Shown piece after piece: positions 29,301-40,200 of a stretch of DNA of 64,000 nt (within the stretch, counting starts at the first letter, position 1; every line of letters starts with the position of its first letter). Origin of the DNA: Vallitalea sp. (lineage in GTDB: Bacteria > Bacillota > Clostridia > Lachnospirales > Vallitaleaceae). The stretch covers positions 33,463-97,462 of the forward strand of contig JAOARM010000041.1 of the NCBI GenBank assembly GCA_025210515.1, given 5' to 3'. Under the pieces are notes generated by a model, which saw only the letters and a list, made by a program, of their open reading frames with translations, made no database searches and was not told the DNA's origin. The translations under genes were made by a program, and so were the position numbers.

Positions 29301-31235
29301 GGAGTGGGTTCTATCCTATTAAAAGGATATGAGCAAGCAGTAAAAGATGGTGATAATATCTATGCCGTTATATGTGGAAGTTCAGTAAATCACGGAGGAA
29401 AATCAAATTCTCTAACAGCTCCTAATGCTGTAGCTCAAAGTAAGCTTATAGTACAAGTGTTGGAAGAATCAGGAGTTGATCCAGCCACCATTTCGTATAT
29501 AGAGACTCATGGTACTGGTACGAAATTAGGCGACCCAGTAGAAATTAACGGTTTAACAAATGCATTTTCAAAGTTTATAAGTAGTCATAATAAAAAACAT
29601 TACTGTGGACTAGGTTCTGTTAAAACTAATATAGGTCACTTAGAGCCTATGGCAGGCTTAGCAAGTGTATTTAAAATGGTATTAGCTCTACAACATAGAA
29701 AAATGCCGGGAATTGTTAACTTCACCCAGTTAAATCCATATATTCATCTTGAAGAAACACCTTTCTATATTGTAGAAGAAACTATGCCGTGGGAAAGAAT
29801 AATAGATGATGAAGGTGTTTCTATTCCAAGACGAACAGGTATAAGTTCTTTCGGTATTGGCGGAACTAATGCTCATATTATATTAGAAGAGTATACAGAA
29901 GATGAGAAGCAAAGTAATAATGAAGACATTATAGAGAAAGAACAAATGCTATTTGTTCTTTCAGCAAAAAATACTCAGGTACTTAAAGAATATGCAAAAA
30001 ATATGCTACATTTCATAGAAGATAGTATAAAAGAACAAAATAATATCTCACTTAGAAATCTTACCTATACATTACAAATTGGCAGAATGAATTTAGATGA
30101 AAGACTTGCTATATGTATCAGTAGTACACAGGAACTTGTTGTTGAACTACAAAACTACATAGAAAATAATATATCAAAGAATATTATTACAAATGATAAT
30201 AATATAAAACAGAAAACAACAAATCAACAAAGTAATAAAATAGAATTACTGGAACTTAATGAACTAGCTACTAATTGGGTGAATGGAGAAATAGTCAACT
30301 TCAAGGCATTATATGATGAAGATAAGCCAAGAAGAATATCTCTTCCAACGTATCCATTTGAAAAAAATCGTTATTGGATAAGCAATGAAAAAAACCAAAA
30401 GATATCAAAACAAATAGCTCATCCATATATAACATATAATAATTCATCTTTATTAAAAAGTTGTTATGTAACTAATTTAGAAGGAAGTGAGTATTATCTA
30501 AAACATAGTCTTAATAAGAAAGAGAAGCAATTACCTTGTATGGTTATGTTAGAAATGGTAAGGGAAGCGTGTTCTTTAGCCTTAGAAAAACCTATAAAGA
30601 GCTTATATAATGTCACATGTCAACAAAATGCTACTATTATAGATACACCTTTTGAATTAGGTATAGATATCTATCCTCATAATCAACATGATGTTAAGTT
30701 TGAAATTAACAATCATTCATTAAATGAGGAAGCTATATTTGCTCAAGGTTATGGAAGTATTGACAGTAAGTTATGTGAAGAAATAGATACTCATATTCTT
30801 CGTTCGATAGACTTAAATACTTCATACGAACAAAGGAAGGTTGATAAACATGTAGTATTAAATCCTTTCATCATGGAAAGGGTTATGAATATATTGATAG
30901 ATAGTATGACATCACACAAATTAATACTGTTATCTAGTAACATACCTTTTTATATAAGTGAATTACATGTATTAGATAAATTGTCCATAGATGGTAAGCT
31001 TATTATTAATAAAGAAGATATAAAACATAGATCCAATTATATAGAAGGACATTACGATATTACATATAAAAATGATGAAGGTAAAACCCAATTAATAATT
31101 AAAGATATAGTAATTAAGCTAAGACATGATTGGCTGATTGAAACTAATAAAACACATAAGAATCAATTAGACATATTGGAAGATTTACAACATGGTAAAT
31201 GCAATATACAAGAAGCATATAGCCTTATAGATTAA
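23379..31235 (+). CDS. Trans-AT PKS: dock-ACP-KS-ACP-KS-(psACP)-ACP-KS-DH*-dock
   Basis: ATG 23379 overlaps the upstream TGA by 8 bases, which suggests translational coupling. The protein has 2618 aa: docking 1-35, ACP1 52-130 (GIDSVM; completes the KS0-DH module upstream), KS1 176-610 (SACSSS), flanking subdomain, ACP2 798-875 (GIDSVM), KS2 905-1330 (TMCSSS), Ser-less ACP insert 1375-1450, ACP3 1621-1705 (GLDSLK), KS3 1742-2175 (TACSSS), DH-like 2345-2590, docking 2590-2618. All three KSs have HGTGT and NIGH. Two consecutive modules have no reductive domain, so they should leave beta-keto groups unless a trans enzyme acts. The DH-like domain looks dead: HSLNKKEKQLP replaces HxxxGxxxxP, and the HPxxxD Asp is missing (LNPFIMERVM). 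The KR and ACP of this last module are on the next protein. Confidence 0.94.
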   Translation: MDDKRASMDIILNMVKDKKITADEGYKLINTVTSVNRQKKQEALPNTDMKEIEEKTTIYLKETISKCTKIPVHQIVTTDPFENIGIDSVMIKALNKALETDFPDLSKTVFFENQTLQELVNYFLLHHRNQLIHVLCLEKEENTIKSISTDIVVENKEKIENKKERINISPRKKKHIDDIAIVGISGRFPKASDKQEYWNNLVNGIDCIEEIPDSRFDYNKYYHKEKGQKGKIYSKWGGFIEDVDRFDPLFFNISPKEASFIDPQERIFLQTAWEAVEDAGYTRESLQESKVGVFASAMYGHYELFGVEETMKGNTCATSSLFSSIPNRVSYLLNLHGPSVAIESACSSSLEAVRLASNSIKNGECDMAIVGGVNLSLHPNKYILLCQTNYLSTDGRCRTFGDGGDGYVPSEGCGVIVLRAVREARKNKDHIYAVIKGGETNHGGKTNGFSVPNPKAQEQLIKDTHLSTQIDPKTISYVEAHGTGTILGDPIEITGLTNAYSNFTQDTGFCSIGSVKSNIGHCEAAAGIAGVIKLSLMLQHKKLVPSLHSNVLNPNIDFEKTPFVVQQVYEDWKKPIINEDGRKVFVNRRGSISAFGAGGTNVHLILEEYDKAYITDYMFDKSRILVLSAKTKKALKDYANKIIEFADENTINMDTKEISKLFANITYTLQVGRETMPYRIAFIAQSIEDITYKLRDFIQGNNENIYTNHVRTDILEEVSYKDSLEDIARKWTEGYIVDWTKLYQDESPIKISLPTYPYQLERCWLSVNSDNQLLEEKVTTSNTICQDNKQNIKDSQEWGDMEKYLRNLLGEEFGISPSRIDLEDTLDIYGIDSVMITNLTKKLEDRFGELSKTLFFEYQTLEELIKFFVNEYSYDEEKEVLSNTQNSQENRQDTSNSKHDISYCDIAIVGIAGTYPEAQNLDELWNNLLEGRDSISEIPIERWDYSKYKDYINKPDIKLSKWGGFIEDIDKFDPLFFNISPAEAELMDPQERVFLQTSWETIEDAGYTRNLLKDYNVGVYVGVTYGHYQMLGVEETLQGNPIALNSAFSAVANRVSYCLNLTGPSLAVDTMCSSSLTALHLACESIYLNECDMAIAGGINLAIHPSKYLLLGQTGFTSSDGRCRSFGAGGDGYVPGEGSGALLIKPLNRAVEDRDHIYGIIKGTVMNHGGKTNGFTVPNPNAQSRLIEEGLSKAGISPKTISYIEAHGTGTALGDPIEITALTKAYDEVKVPNACAIGSIKSNIGHLESASGIAGITKVLLQMKYTTLVPSIHANNLNPNINFTKTPFYVQRQLEQWKPKEVEDKLVRRASVSSFGAGGSNAHVIIEDYNRQEESYTQRENESYVITLSAKNKERLHDYVEKYIEFCNRILGKQKEDLPKLSHILADIIDVDEDNIQYEELLVEYGVDDVTFKVFIERVNTYLAKPITEHISLSQCTLQTIQQYIDNYKQSSLAASNFRVFLRDMAYTLQMCRESYCEKVAFVVSSIEELQNKCVDYIQGNEDIEGIYIGNDKNTQSSNNPLLKGNIYNELIMKAFDNKEFDSLAQLWVSGSIVPWHKLYEIIPGRRVSLPTYPFAKESYWIERVTTYEANDKKKVTKKVIKKGNKKIVKETNKKQIVDNMSPEQFVISNIKKIVSDLIKLQEDKIDLDENFGNYGLDSLKLTALSNEINELLDINIEPTITFSHSNIESLGKYILETYGEKLGQVLNRNTDNVNEIETIEDSEYDEINYIEEDAVTHNSSKIAIIGMDARMPGANNLDEFWKLLEEQRNSITEIPTHRFNWEEYYATTGKGKTNTKWGGFIQDEDKFDAGFFSISPFEAERMDPQQRLLLQTSWNAIEDAGYHIAELAKKPVGVFTTIQRSEYPNMLVDNISDIDGQTVIGSMESMVANRISYIFNFTGPSEAINTACSSSLVALNRGIKSIINKECDVALVGGACLALSPESFITQSSLGVLSSDGQCKTFDAKANGFVKGEGVGSILLKGYEQAVKDGDNIYAVICGSSVNHGGKSNSLTAPNAVAQSKLIVQVLEESGVDPATISYIETHGTGTKLGDPVEINGLTNAFSKFISSHNKKHYCGLGSVKTNIGHLEPMAGLASVFKMVLALQHRKMPGIVNFTQLNPYIHLEETPFYIVEETMPWERIIDDEGVSIPRRTGISSFGIGGTNAHIILEEYTEDEKQSNNEDIIEKEQMLFVLSAKNTQVLKEYAKNMLHFIEDSIKEQNNISLRNLTYTLQIGRMNLDERLAICISSTQELVVELQNYIENNISKNIITNDNNIKQKTTNQQSNKIELLELNELATNWVNGEIVNFKALYDEDKPRRISLPTYPFEKNRYWISNEKNQKISKQIAHPYITYNNSSLLKSCYVTNLEGSEYYLKHSLNKKEKQLPCMVMLEMVREACSLALEKPIKSLYNVTCQQNATIIDTPFELGIDIYPHNQHDVKFEINNHSLNEEAIFAQGYGSIDSKLCEEIDTHILRSIDLNTSYEQRKVDKHVVLNPFIMERVMNILIDSMTSHKLILLSSNIPFYISELHVLDKLSIDGKLIINKEDIKHRSNYIEGHYDITYKNDEGKTQLIIKDIVIKLRHDWLIETNKTHKNQLDILEDLQHGKCNIQEAYSLID
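27500..27730 (+). other. ACP-like insert without phosphopantetheine Ser (Ser to Asp)
   Basis: A third ACP-like domain between a KS and its flanking subdomain. The motif reads GVDDVTF, with GAT at 27603-27605 in place of the Ser codon; the flanking subdomain resumes at RDMAYTLQMCRESY. Here the insert is followed by an ordinary ACP (GLDSLK), not by an ECH. Confidence 0.7.
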
Positions 31236-31250
31236 GAAAGGGGGAAAATC

Positions 31251-34200
31251 ATGGGTAACTTATTGAATAGAAAAGATGTATTAGAAATGATAGTTAATAA
31301 GGAAGTATCTGTAGAAGATGGTTTTGTAATGCTTAACAATCTACCTAAAGAAACAGATGAAGATGATATACCATCAATAGAATATTATCAGTATCAATGG
31401 TGTCCTATAATAGATAGGACATTTGAATATGAAGGAAAAGGTAATATGGTGCTATTTGATGTTGATGATAGTATGTATTATGATTTGAAAAAGCAGACTT
31501 CACAAGAAGATAAAATTATTTTAATAAAACCGGGTGTTGAATATAGGATTATTGAAGATACTATAATTGAAATAAATCCTAATAATTACAATGATTATAC
31601 TAAATTAATTAAGTATATAGAGGGGTATCTTGGTGGATACCCTTCTACTATATGTCATGCATGGACAAGAGAAGCTTTTAGCAGTACATCAGTAAGTCTT
31701 GATAAAAAACTTGAGAAAAGCTTTTATTCTATATTTTACCTAAGTAAATCAATACTTGAAAATAATATATCAAAAGATATTAATATGTTGTATATATATC
31801 CTTCATTACCTGAAGAAGATGAACCCCTTTATGAGGCAGTTGGAGCATTTGCCAGAACTTTAGGATATGAAAATCCTCATTTTAAAATGAAAGTAATTAG
31901 GTTAGATATAGCGAATACAAAAGATTATAGAGAAATAGCATGTAAAGTTATAACAAAAGATTATTCCAATGAATCCAGTATAATATATAAATACGACGGT
32001 AAACAGTATTATGAGAGAAAATTAGAAGACTGTAAAATAGACGGTACAATAGCTTCCTCAGAGGAAGAGGAAGGTTGCGTTGTTATTACAGGAGGTACAG
32101 GTGGCTTGGGCTTGAAGCTTGCACAGTATATTCGCAACAAGAGTGAATTACCTATTGTATTAACAGGTCGTAGATCATATGATGCTTTACCTATAAGTGC
32201 TCGTAAAATAATTGATAACATAGATAACTGTGAGTATAGACCTTGTGATGTAACATGTAAAGAAGATGTAGAAGGCTTAATAAAATATATAAGAGCCAAT
32301 AGAGGAAAGGTTATTAGCCTTTATCATTCAGCAGGGATACTTAAAGATAAATTTATTGTAAGAAAAGAAATAGAAGACATACAAATGGTCATGGGCCCGA
32401 AAGTATGGGGAAGTGTTTATCTATGGGAAGCACTTCAAGATGACCCACCAAGAGAAATTGTTTTGTTTTCATCATTGGCAGGAGTAATGGGTAATCTAGG
32501 ACAATGTGATTATGCTTATTCAAACAGCTTCATGGATTGTTTTGCTAGAAGTCTTTCTAATAAGGGACACAAAATAGTATCTATTAACTGGCCTCTATGG
32601 GACGATGGAGGAATGAATCTTACAGGTAAGGATAGAGAAATTTATAAAAAACAATCAGGTATGGAGCCTTTACCTACTACCCTTGGTTTTCGTGTAATGG
32701 ACAAACTGATTTCTAATCAGTATCCCCAGTGTTTTGTAAGCTATGGAATACATCATATAGTAAAAGATTTTGTTAACGGGTATACAGATAATAAGATAGA
32801 TAATAGTAAGAAAATAAATACTGAGATTTCACAAGATGATACTAATAAATTATTAAAGAAGACAGAAACATTTCTCATAGATATATTTTCAAGACTATTA
32901 AAGGTTGATACTAATAATATTGATATTGGAACATCTTTTGAAGAATATGGAGTAGATTCTCTACTTATTAATGAATTCAATTCAATTATAGGGGATTATT
33001 TTAAAAAATTGCCAAAAACAATATTATTTGAAAATCGTAATATCTATGAGTTAACTCATTTTTTAGTAGAAAATTACGAAGAAGAGATATTAAACTTATT
33101 TAATAATTCAGTGGTAGAGAAAGTAGAAGAACAACCTCTATTTCAACAACTAACTCCTTTAAATAGCTCTAATGAAGGGTTATACAAGAGACAACATTAT
33201 AAGTTAGAAGAAAATAGTTCTAATTGTAAAGATGTAGCTATTATTGGGCTAAGTGGTGTTTATCCTGGTGCTAAATCAATAGATGATTACTGGAATAATC
33301 TTGCAGGAGGAATAAATACCGTTAAAGAGATTCCAATAGAAAGATGGGATTATAGAAAGTTCTATCATGAGGACTATACTCATGTAAAGGCTGGTAAAAG
33401 CTATTGTAAGTGGGGAGGATTTATTGATGATGCATATAAATTTGATGCAGAGTTTTTTAATATCTCTCCTAGAGAAGCAGAGGTTATGGATCCTCAAGAG
33501 CGTTTATTCTTACAAACAGCATGGTGGGTTTTTGAAGATGCAGGCTATACGAAAGAAGAAATTGATGCCTACGCTCAAGAAAGAAATACTAATGATGTAG
33601 GGGTTTTCGTTGGAGTAACTACAAATACCTATCGCCATCATGAAATTGAGGAAGCAGTTAAAGATAACTATATTTTGGCAAACTCAGCAGAGTGGTCAAT
33701 AGCTAATAGAGTTTCTTATTCTATGGATTTTAATGGTCCTAGTATGGCTATAGATACAGCATGCTCATCTTCTATTACTGCTATTCATTTAGCATGTGAA
33801 AGTTTATTAAGAAAAGAATCTGCTTTAGCAGTTGCAGGTGGTGTGAATCTCTATTTACATCCATCCAAATATATAGAATTATGTCAAGCAAAGATGTTAT
33901 CTCCTACTGGACAATGTCATGCATTTTCAATTGATAGTGATGGTTTTGTACCCGGTGAAGGTGTAGGGGCTATTTTACTAAAACCGCTAGAAGATGCAGT
34001 AAGAGATCATGATCATATATATGGGGTAATTAAAGGTAGCCATATTAATCATGGAGGAAAAACTAATGGATATACAGTGCCAAATCCAGCTCTTCAAGCT
34101 GATTTAATTAAAGGTGCTATTGAAAGAAGTGGATTAGAAGCTCATACTATTAGCTATATAGAAGCACACGGAACGGGTACTAGACTAGGTGATCCTATTG

Positions 34201-37200
34201 AAATTACAGGTTTAACCAAAGCTTTTTCACAATATACAGATGACAAGCAATTTTGTGCTATTGGATCATCAAAATCTAATATAGGTCATTTAGAAGCGGC
34301 AGCAGGAATTGGAGGTATTACTAAAATACTTCTTCAATTTAAACACAAAAAATTAGTGCCATCATTATTTACTGATAAACTTAATCCTAATATTAATTTT
34401 GAAGACACACCTTTTTATGTGCAACGTAAGTTAGAAGATTGGACTTCACCTTATCCTAGAAGAGCAGGTATTAGTTCTTTTGGAGCAGGAGGAGCTAATG
34501 GACATATTATTGTAGAAGAATATACTAATCCTACTCTTCGTGAAATTAAACCTACAGAAGAAGTTATTGTATTTTCAGCCAAAACTAGCGAGAGGCTAAC
34601 AGTGTATTTGACCAATATGTTTGATTTCTTAGAAGCTAATAGTTCTTTAATTTCTTTACAAAATATAGCATATACACTACAAACTGGTAGAAAAGCTCAA
34701 GAGGAAAGAATAGCCTTTGTAGTATCATCTGTTGAAGAATTATTAAATAAGATACAAGCTTATATAAGCGACGAAGATGTAAAGGATGTTTATAAAGGAT
34801 ATGTAGATTATCCAGAACGTATACAATATAGAGAAATTAATGAAGATATGAAGAGGAACATAAATGAAGCTATTGAAAGACGTCAGCTATCTCAACTGGC
34901 TAATTTATGGGTTATGGGCAATATTATTGAATGGAAAAAACTATATAATGAATTACCATATCGAATATCACTACCATTATACCCATTCCAAAAAGAAAGA
35001 TATTTTATAGATAAGGTATTACCACATCTTTGGTTTGATAGTTATCATTATGAGGAAGATACAAATACATATAAGTTTACAAAACAATTTTATGGTAGTG
35101 AATTTTATATAGAAGATCATAACCAAGTATTACCTGCTGCAGCTTATTTAGAGATGGTACGAGGAATGACCCAGGAAGTAGCAGATAATAAAAAAGTTAT
35201 AGGATTTAGAGAGGTATGCTTTTTACAACCACTTATTGTACCAAAAGCACCTATAACAGTTAATGTTAACATAAAAATAACAGGTGAAAAAGCACATTTT
35301 GAAGTATTTAGCATTGACGGACAAAACATCAAGAAGAATGCATCTGGAAAGATTCATTTATCTGATAAAATAGAAGCTAAAAAAGAATATATGGATATAG
35401 AAGCTATGAAAGGGTATATGAAAGGTGGCAAAGCTGTTGCAGATACATATTATGATACTATCGAGGCTCTAGGAGCAATAGCAGGCAAAAGATTAAAAGG
35501 ATTAGTAGAATTCTATTACTCTGATTCAGAAGGATTAGGAGTAGTTGATATCCATGAAGATATTAACGAAACTAAGAATCAATATATACTTCACCCTACA
35601 CTAATTGACGGTGGCATTCGTACAGCAGACGCCTTGGGATTTATTATGTATCCCCATGTTGGTAGCTTACACATTCCTTATACATTAGAATCTATGGAAA
35701 TAGTAGATTCTAATTTAGATATACGTTATGTCCATATAAAAGCTAATAAAGATAATGACGCCACAAGGCATACAGATAGTTGGGATATTACTTTCTTAGA
35801 TAAGAGAGGAAAAGTTCTTGCTTGTATGAATAACTTTTATACAACTAAAGTTGACCTTACTATAAATAATAATCAAGTTGTCTATGGTACATCAATCTGG
35901 AAGCCTATGGAATTAGTAGAAGATGACAATAAATCTCTTAGAAATGAAACTATACTTATATTAACTTCTAATGACCTAGATATAGCTTCACAAAGGTTTA
36001 AGTTTCATTTGTCTAATAAGGTGGTTTATGTTAAAAGTGGAGAAAGCTTTAATAAGGTAGATGATTACCATTATGAGATTAGAATAGATAACCCAAGTGA
36101 GTATGAAGAGCTAATTAAACAGATGAAAATGGATAATTTAATTCCTAATTTTATTATTCATAATTTTTCTAAAGAGACTTTTATAGATAATAAAGAATCT
36201 ATTGATAAAGGCATGACAGAATCATTTTATTCATGTTTATATTTATATCAAGCTAGTCTTAGAGAGAAGAAAAACAAACAATGTAATATGTTATATCTAT
36301 ATGAAAATGGTGAAGAATATCCTAATCCTGTATATGAAGCTGTAAGTGGAATGATGAAGACAGCAATACTTGAAAACCCTCATTATCATGTGAAAACAGT
36401 TGGTATTTCATCTTATACTATACAACCTACAAATAAGATGTTAGAAATAATTGAGCGAGAAATGTTAGAAAATGATACGTTAGAAGTGTTATATGATAAT
36501 AGTAGAAAAGTAAAAGTAATACAACAGCTAGAGATAGAGAGAAGTAAAGAAACACCATATATTAAACAATCAGGAGTATATCTTATTACAGGAGGAATGG
36601 GTGGGCTTGGGCTCATTTTTGCAAAGCACTTGGTTAAACAATATGATGCACATGTTGTTTTAACAGGTCGTTCTCCTATAGATAGAGATGGATATGACAA
36701 GTTAGATAAACATATTGGTAATAGTAAAAGAGTTGTGTATCTTCAATCAGATATTACAAAAGAAGAAGATGTTAAGAAGGTAATAGAGTATATAGGAAAT
36801 CATTATGGTAAGTTAGATGGTGTGATTCATAGTGCAGGTCTTATTAGAGATGCAAAGTTAATTAACAAAAGAAAAGAAACAGTAGATACAATAATTGCAC
36901 CTAAAGTTATTGGAACATATTTTCTTGTACAAGAGCTTAGAAAGCTCTCTCCAGACTTTGTATGCTTTTTCTCGTCATTATGTGCAGTAGGTGGCAATAT
37001 AGGTCAAGGAGATTATGCCTATGGTAATGCTTTTATGGATAGCTATACCAAATATCTTAACAGTAATTCGACTACAAAGTATATATCTATTAACTGGCCT
37101 TTGTGGCAAGATGGAGGTATGCAAGTTGAAGATGGTGTGAAAAAGCTATTTGAGGATATGGTTGGACTTATACCACTACAATCGTCAGTAGGCATTAATG

Positions 37201-40200
37201 CATTTGAAAATATTCTAGGACAAAGTATTAACAATGTATTTGTTATAGAAGGTAATGAACAAAAAATTACATCATCTATGAATATACAAAGTGTTAACTC
37301 ATTCCATGATATAGCTAAAGATAAAGAAGCATTAACAGAACAATCACCAGTGTCAACGAAGGAAAATAGAGAATTAGTAATAGAACCAAAAGCTATAGAG
37401 AATTTATCTATAGAAGAATATTTTTCTGAGGATTTTAAAAAGATTATTTCATCAATTTTGAAATTACCTGTTAGCAAAATTAACAGAAAGAAATTCATTA
37501 GTCAGTTTGGTTTTGATTCTATCTTGTTTTCAGAATTAGCAATGAAAGTTAATGAACAATTTAATCTTGATATTACACCTGCTATATTTTTTGGACACGA
37601 GACATTAGGAGATTTAGAAGATTATCTACTAAAAGAGTATGATAAGTCTTTACAAGATTATTATAGTAGGCAATTAATGAAAGTTGAAGAAACTAAAGGT
37701 TTTAATGATGAACTAGTACAAGAAGAACAAATATATAATGAAGATATTAATGAATGTACTATAACTAATGAACATAATAGAGATTTAGAACCTGTTGCAA
37801 TAATAGGTATAAGTGGTATGATGCCTCAATCAGATAATCTTGAGATGTTCTATGAAAATTTAATAGAAGGAAAAGATTTGATTAGTGAAATTCCTATAGA
37901 CAGATGGGACTATAAAGCATATTATGGAGAGCCCACAGTAGGCGAAAAGAAAACAAAAGTAAAATGGGCTGGGTTCATGAATAATATAGATACATTTGAC
38001 CCACTATTTTTCAATATATCTCCAAAAGATGCAGAATTAATGGACCCACAAGAGAGATTAATGCTTCAAACTATATGGCACACTATTGAAGATGCAGGAT
38101 ATAGTTCAAAAGATATATCTGGAACTAATACAGATGTATATATAGGTATTTCCAATGCTGATTACAAAGAGTTAATGATAGAAGCTTCAAAGTCTACACC
38201 AATGACTCATTCTGTAGAGATTAATAGAATCTCCTTTTTGCTAAATCTCAAGGGGAGAAGCGAACCAATTGATACAGCTTGTTCAAGTTCTCTTGTTGCT
38301 ATTAGTAAAGCAGTTGAATCAATACAATCAGGTACATGTAACATGGCTATTGCAGGTGGTGTGAATGTTATTGCTTGTCCTAATCTAATGATATTACAAA
38401 GTATGTCTGGCATGCTAAGTGAAGATGGTCATTGTAAGACTTTTGATAAAAGTGCTAATGGTTATGTAAGAGGAGAAGGAGTGGGAGCTATACTTCTTAA
38501 ATCTTTATCACAGGCTGAAAAAGATGGAGATCATATATACGGGCTGATACGTTCAACTAGTATTAATCACGGTGGAAGAAGTAGTTCTATGACTGCTCCT
38601 AATATGATGGCTCAGAAGTCATTACTTGTAGATGTTTATAAGAAAGCGAATATTGACCCCGCTTATGTATCTTATATAGAAGCTCATGGTACAGGGACAA
38701 GCCTAGGTGATCCTATTGAAATAGATGCATTAAAAAAAGCATTTGGTGAGCTATACGAATTACATAATAAAGATATTAAAAACAATTATTGTGCTATTGG
38801 AGCAGTGAAAACTAATATAGGACATCTAGAATCTGCATCAGGGATTGCATCAGTTCTTAAAGTTCTTTTATGTATGAAGCATAAAAAGATACCAGGAATA
38901 TTGCATCTAAAGGAACAGAACCCATTAATTGATTTGGAAGGGACACCGTTTTATTTAGAAGATAAAACTACCAATTGGGAACGACTTATAGTAGATGAAA
39001 AAGAAGTACCAAGAATTGCAGGTGTTAGCTCTTTCGGAATAGGTGGAGTTAACTCTCATATTGTTATAGAGGAATATATAGAAAAACAGCATTATGAGTC
39101 TAATAAAACTAATGATAATCAATTATATATATTATCAGCTAAAAATAATGAGGCGTTACATGATTATATAAAAGATTTTATTAAGCATATAGAGAAACTA
39201 CAGCCACAAGGAGAAGACTTTCATAAAACAAGAGAAGAGATAGCTTATACACTTCAAGTAGGACGAGATCAACATAATGTACGTCTTGCCATTATGAGTA
39301 ATACACTTAAACAATTAGCAAGTCGTCTTGAAAGGTATGTTAGAGGAGAAAAAGATATAGAAGACATTTTCTATGGCACAGTAGAAGATATTAACATAAA
39401 TAGATTACAAATTAATGATGACATTCGTTTAATGAGTGATGAGCAGCTAGAAAATATAGCAATTTCATGGGTTCAAGGTGCTGATATAGATTTTGGTAAG
39501 CTATATAACAATAAGCTATATCATATACCACATAGAAGAGCATTACCTGTTTATCCATTTAGGATGGAAAGATATTGGTTTTCACATGATGAAGAACAAC
39601 ATACTAGATTAAATACACATATAGAAAGAATTCATCCTCTTGTTACAAAGAATATATCAAATTTATTTCAGCAAAAATATACTACTAGACTTACTGGAGA
39701 AGAATATTTTATTAAAGAACATACTTTAGGTGAAATAGGTATTGTACCGGGAGCGGTATTGTTAGGTATTATGGAAGCTACATCTTCACTTTCTCTAAAT
39801 GAATTAATTTACTGCATTACTAATGTAGCATTTGTTGAACCTGTAGAATTTCGTGGAACAGCCTTTGACGTTTTTACAGCTCTTACACCAAAAGAGAATA
39901 TTATTGAGTGTGAAATTTATAGTGGAGAAAGTGATAAGAAGGTATATTCAGTTGGTGACATTCACATGTTAAGACAAGAAGATAATAATAACTATCTTGA
40001 TATTAAGTCTGTTTTGGAAAAGTGTAAAGAACAGTTTAACTGTGAGAGTTTATATAAAGGTGTTAATGGATTAGGTCTTAGTCTTGGTAAGAGTTTTAAT
40101 AGCATAATTAGTATGCATACTAATAGTCGTGAAAGTCTAGCATATATTGAACTTCCAGAGCACTTATATGAAGATAAACAACAATATAGACTGCATCCAG

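Noticed and set aside
36932..36948. 7-bp inverted repeat AGAGCTT/AAGCTCT
   Set aside because: Short and within conserved KR codons; expected by chance in a window of this size.
37043..37498. Minus-strand open frame of 151 codons
   Set aside because: It is antisense to a conserved KR-ACP region, has no family resemblance and no ribosome site; shadow of the real gene. The same applies to the other minus-strand frames, including 48204-48623, 48906-49409 and 62686-63105.
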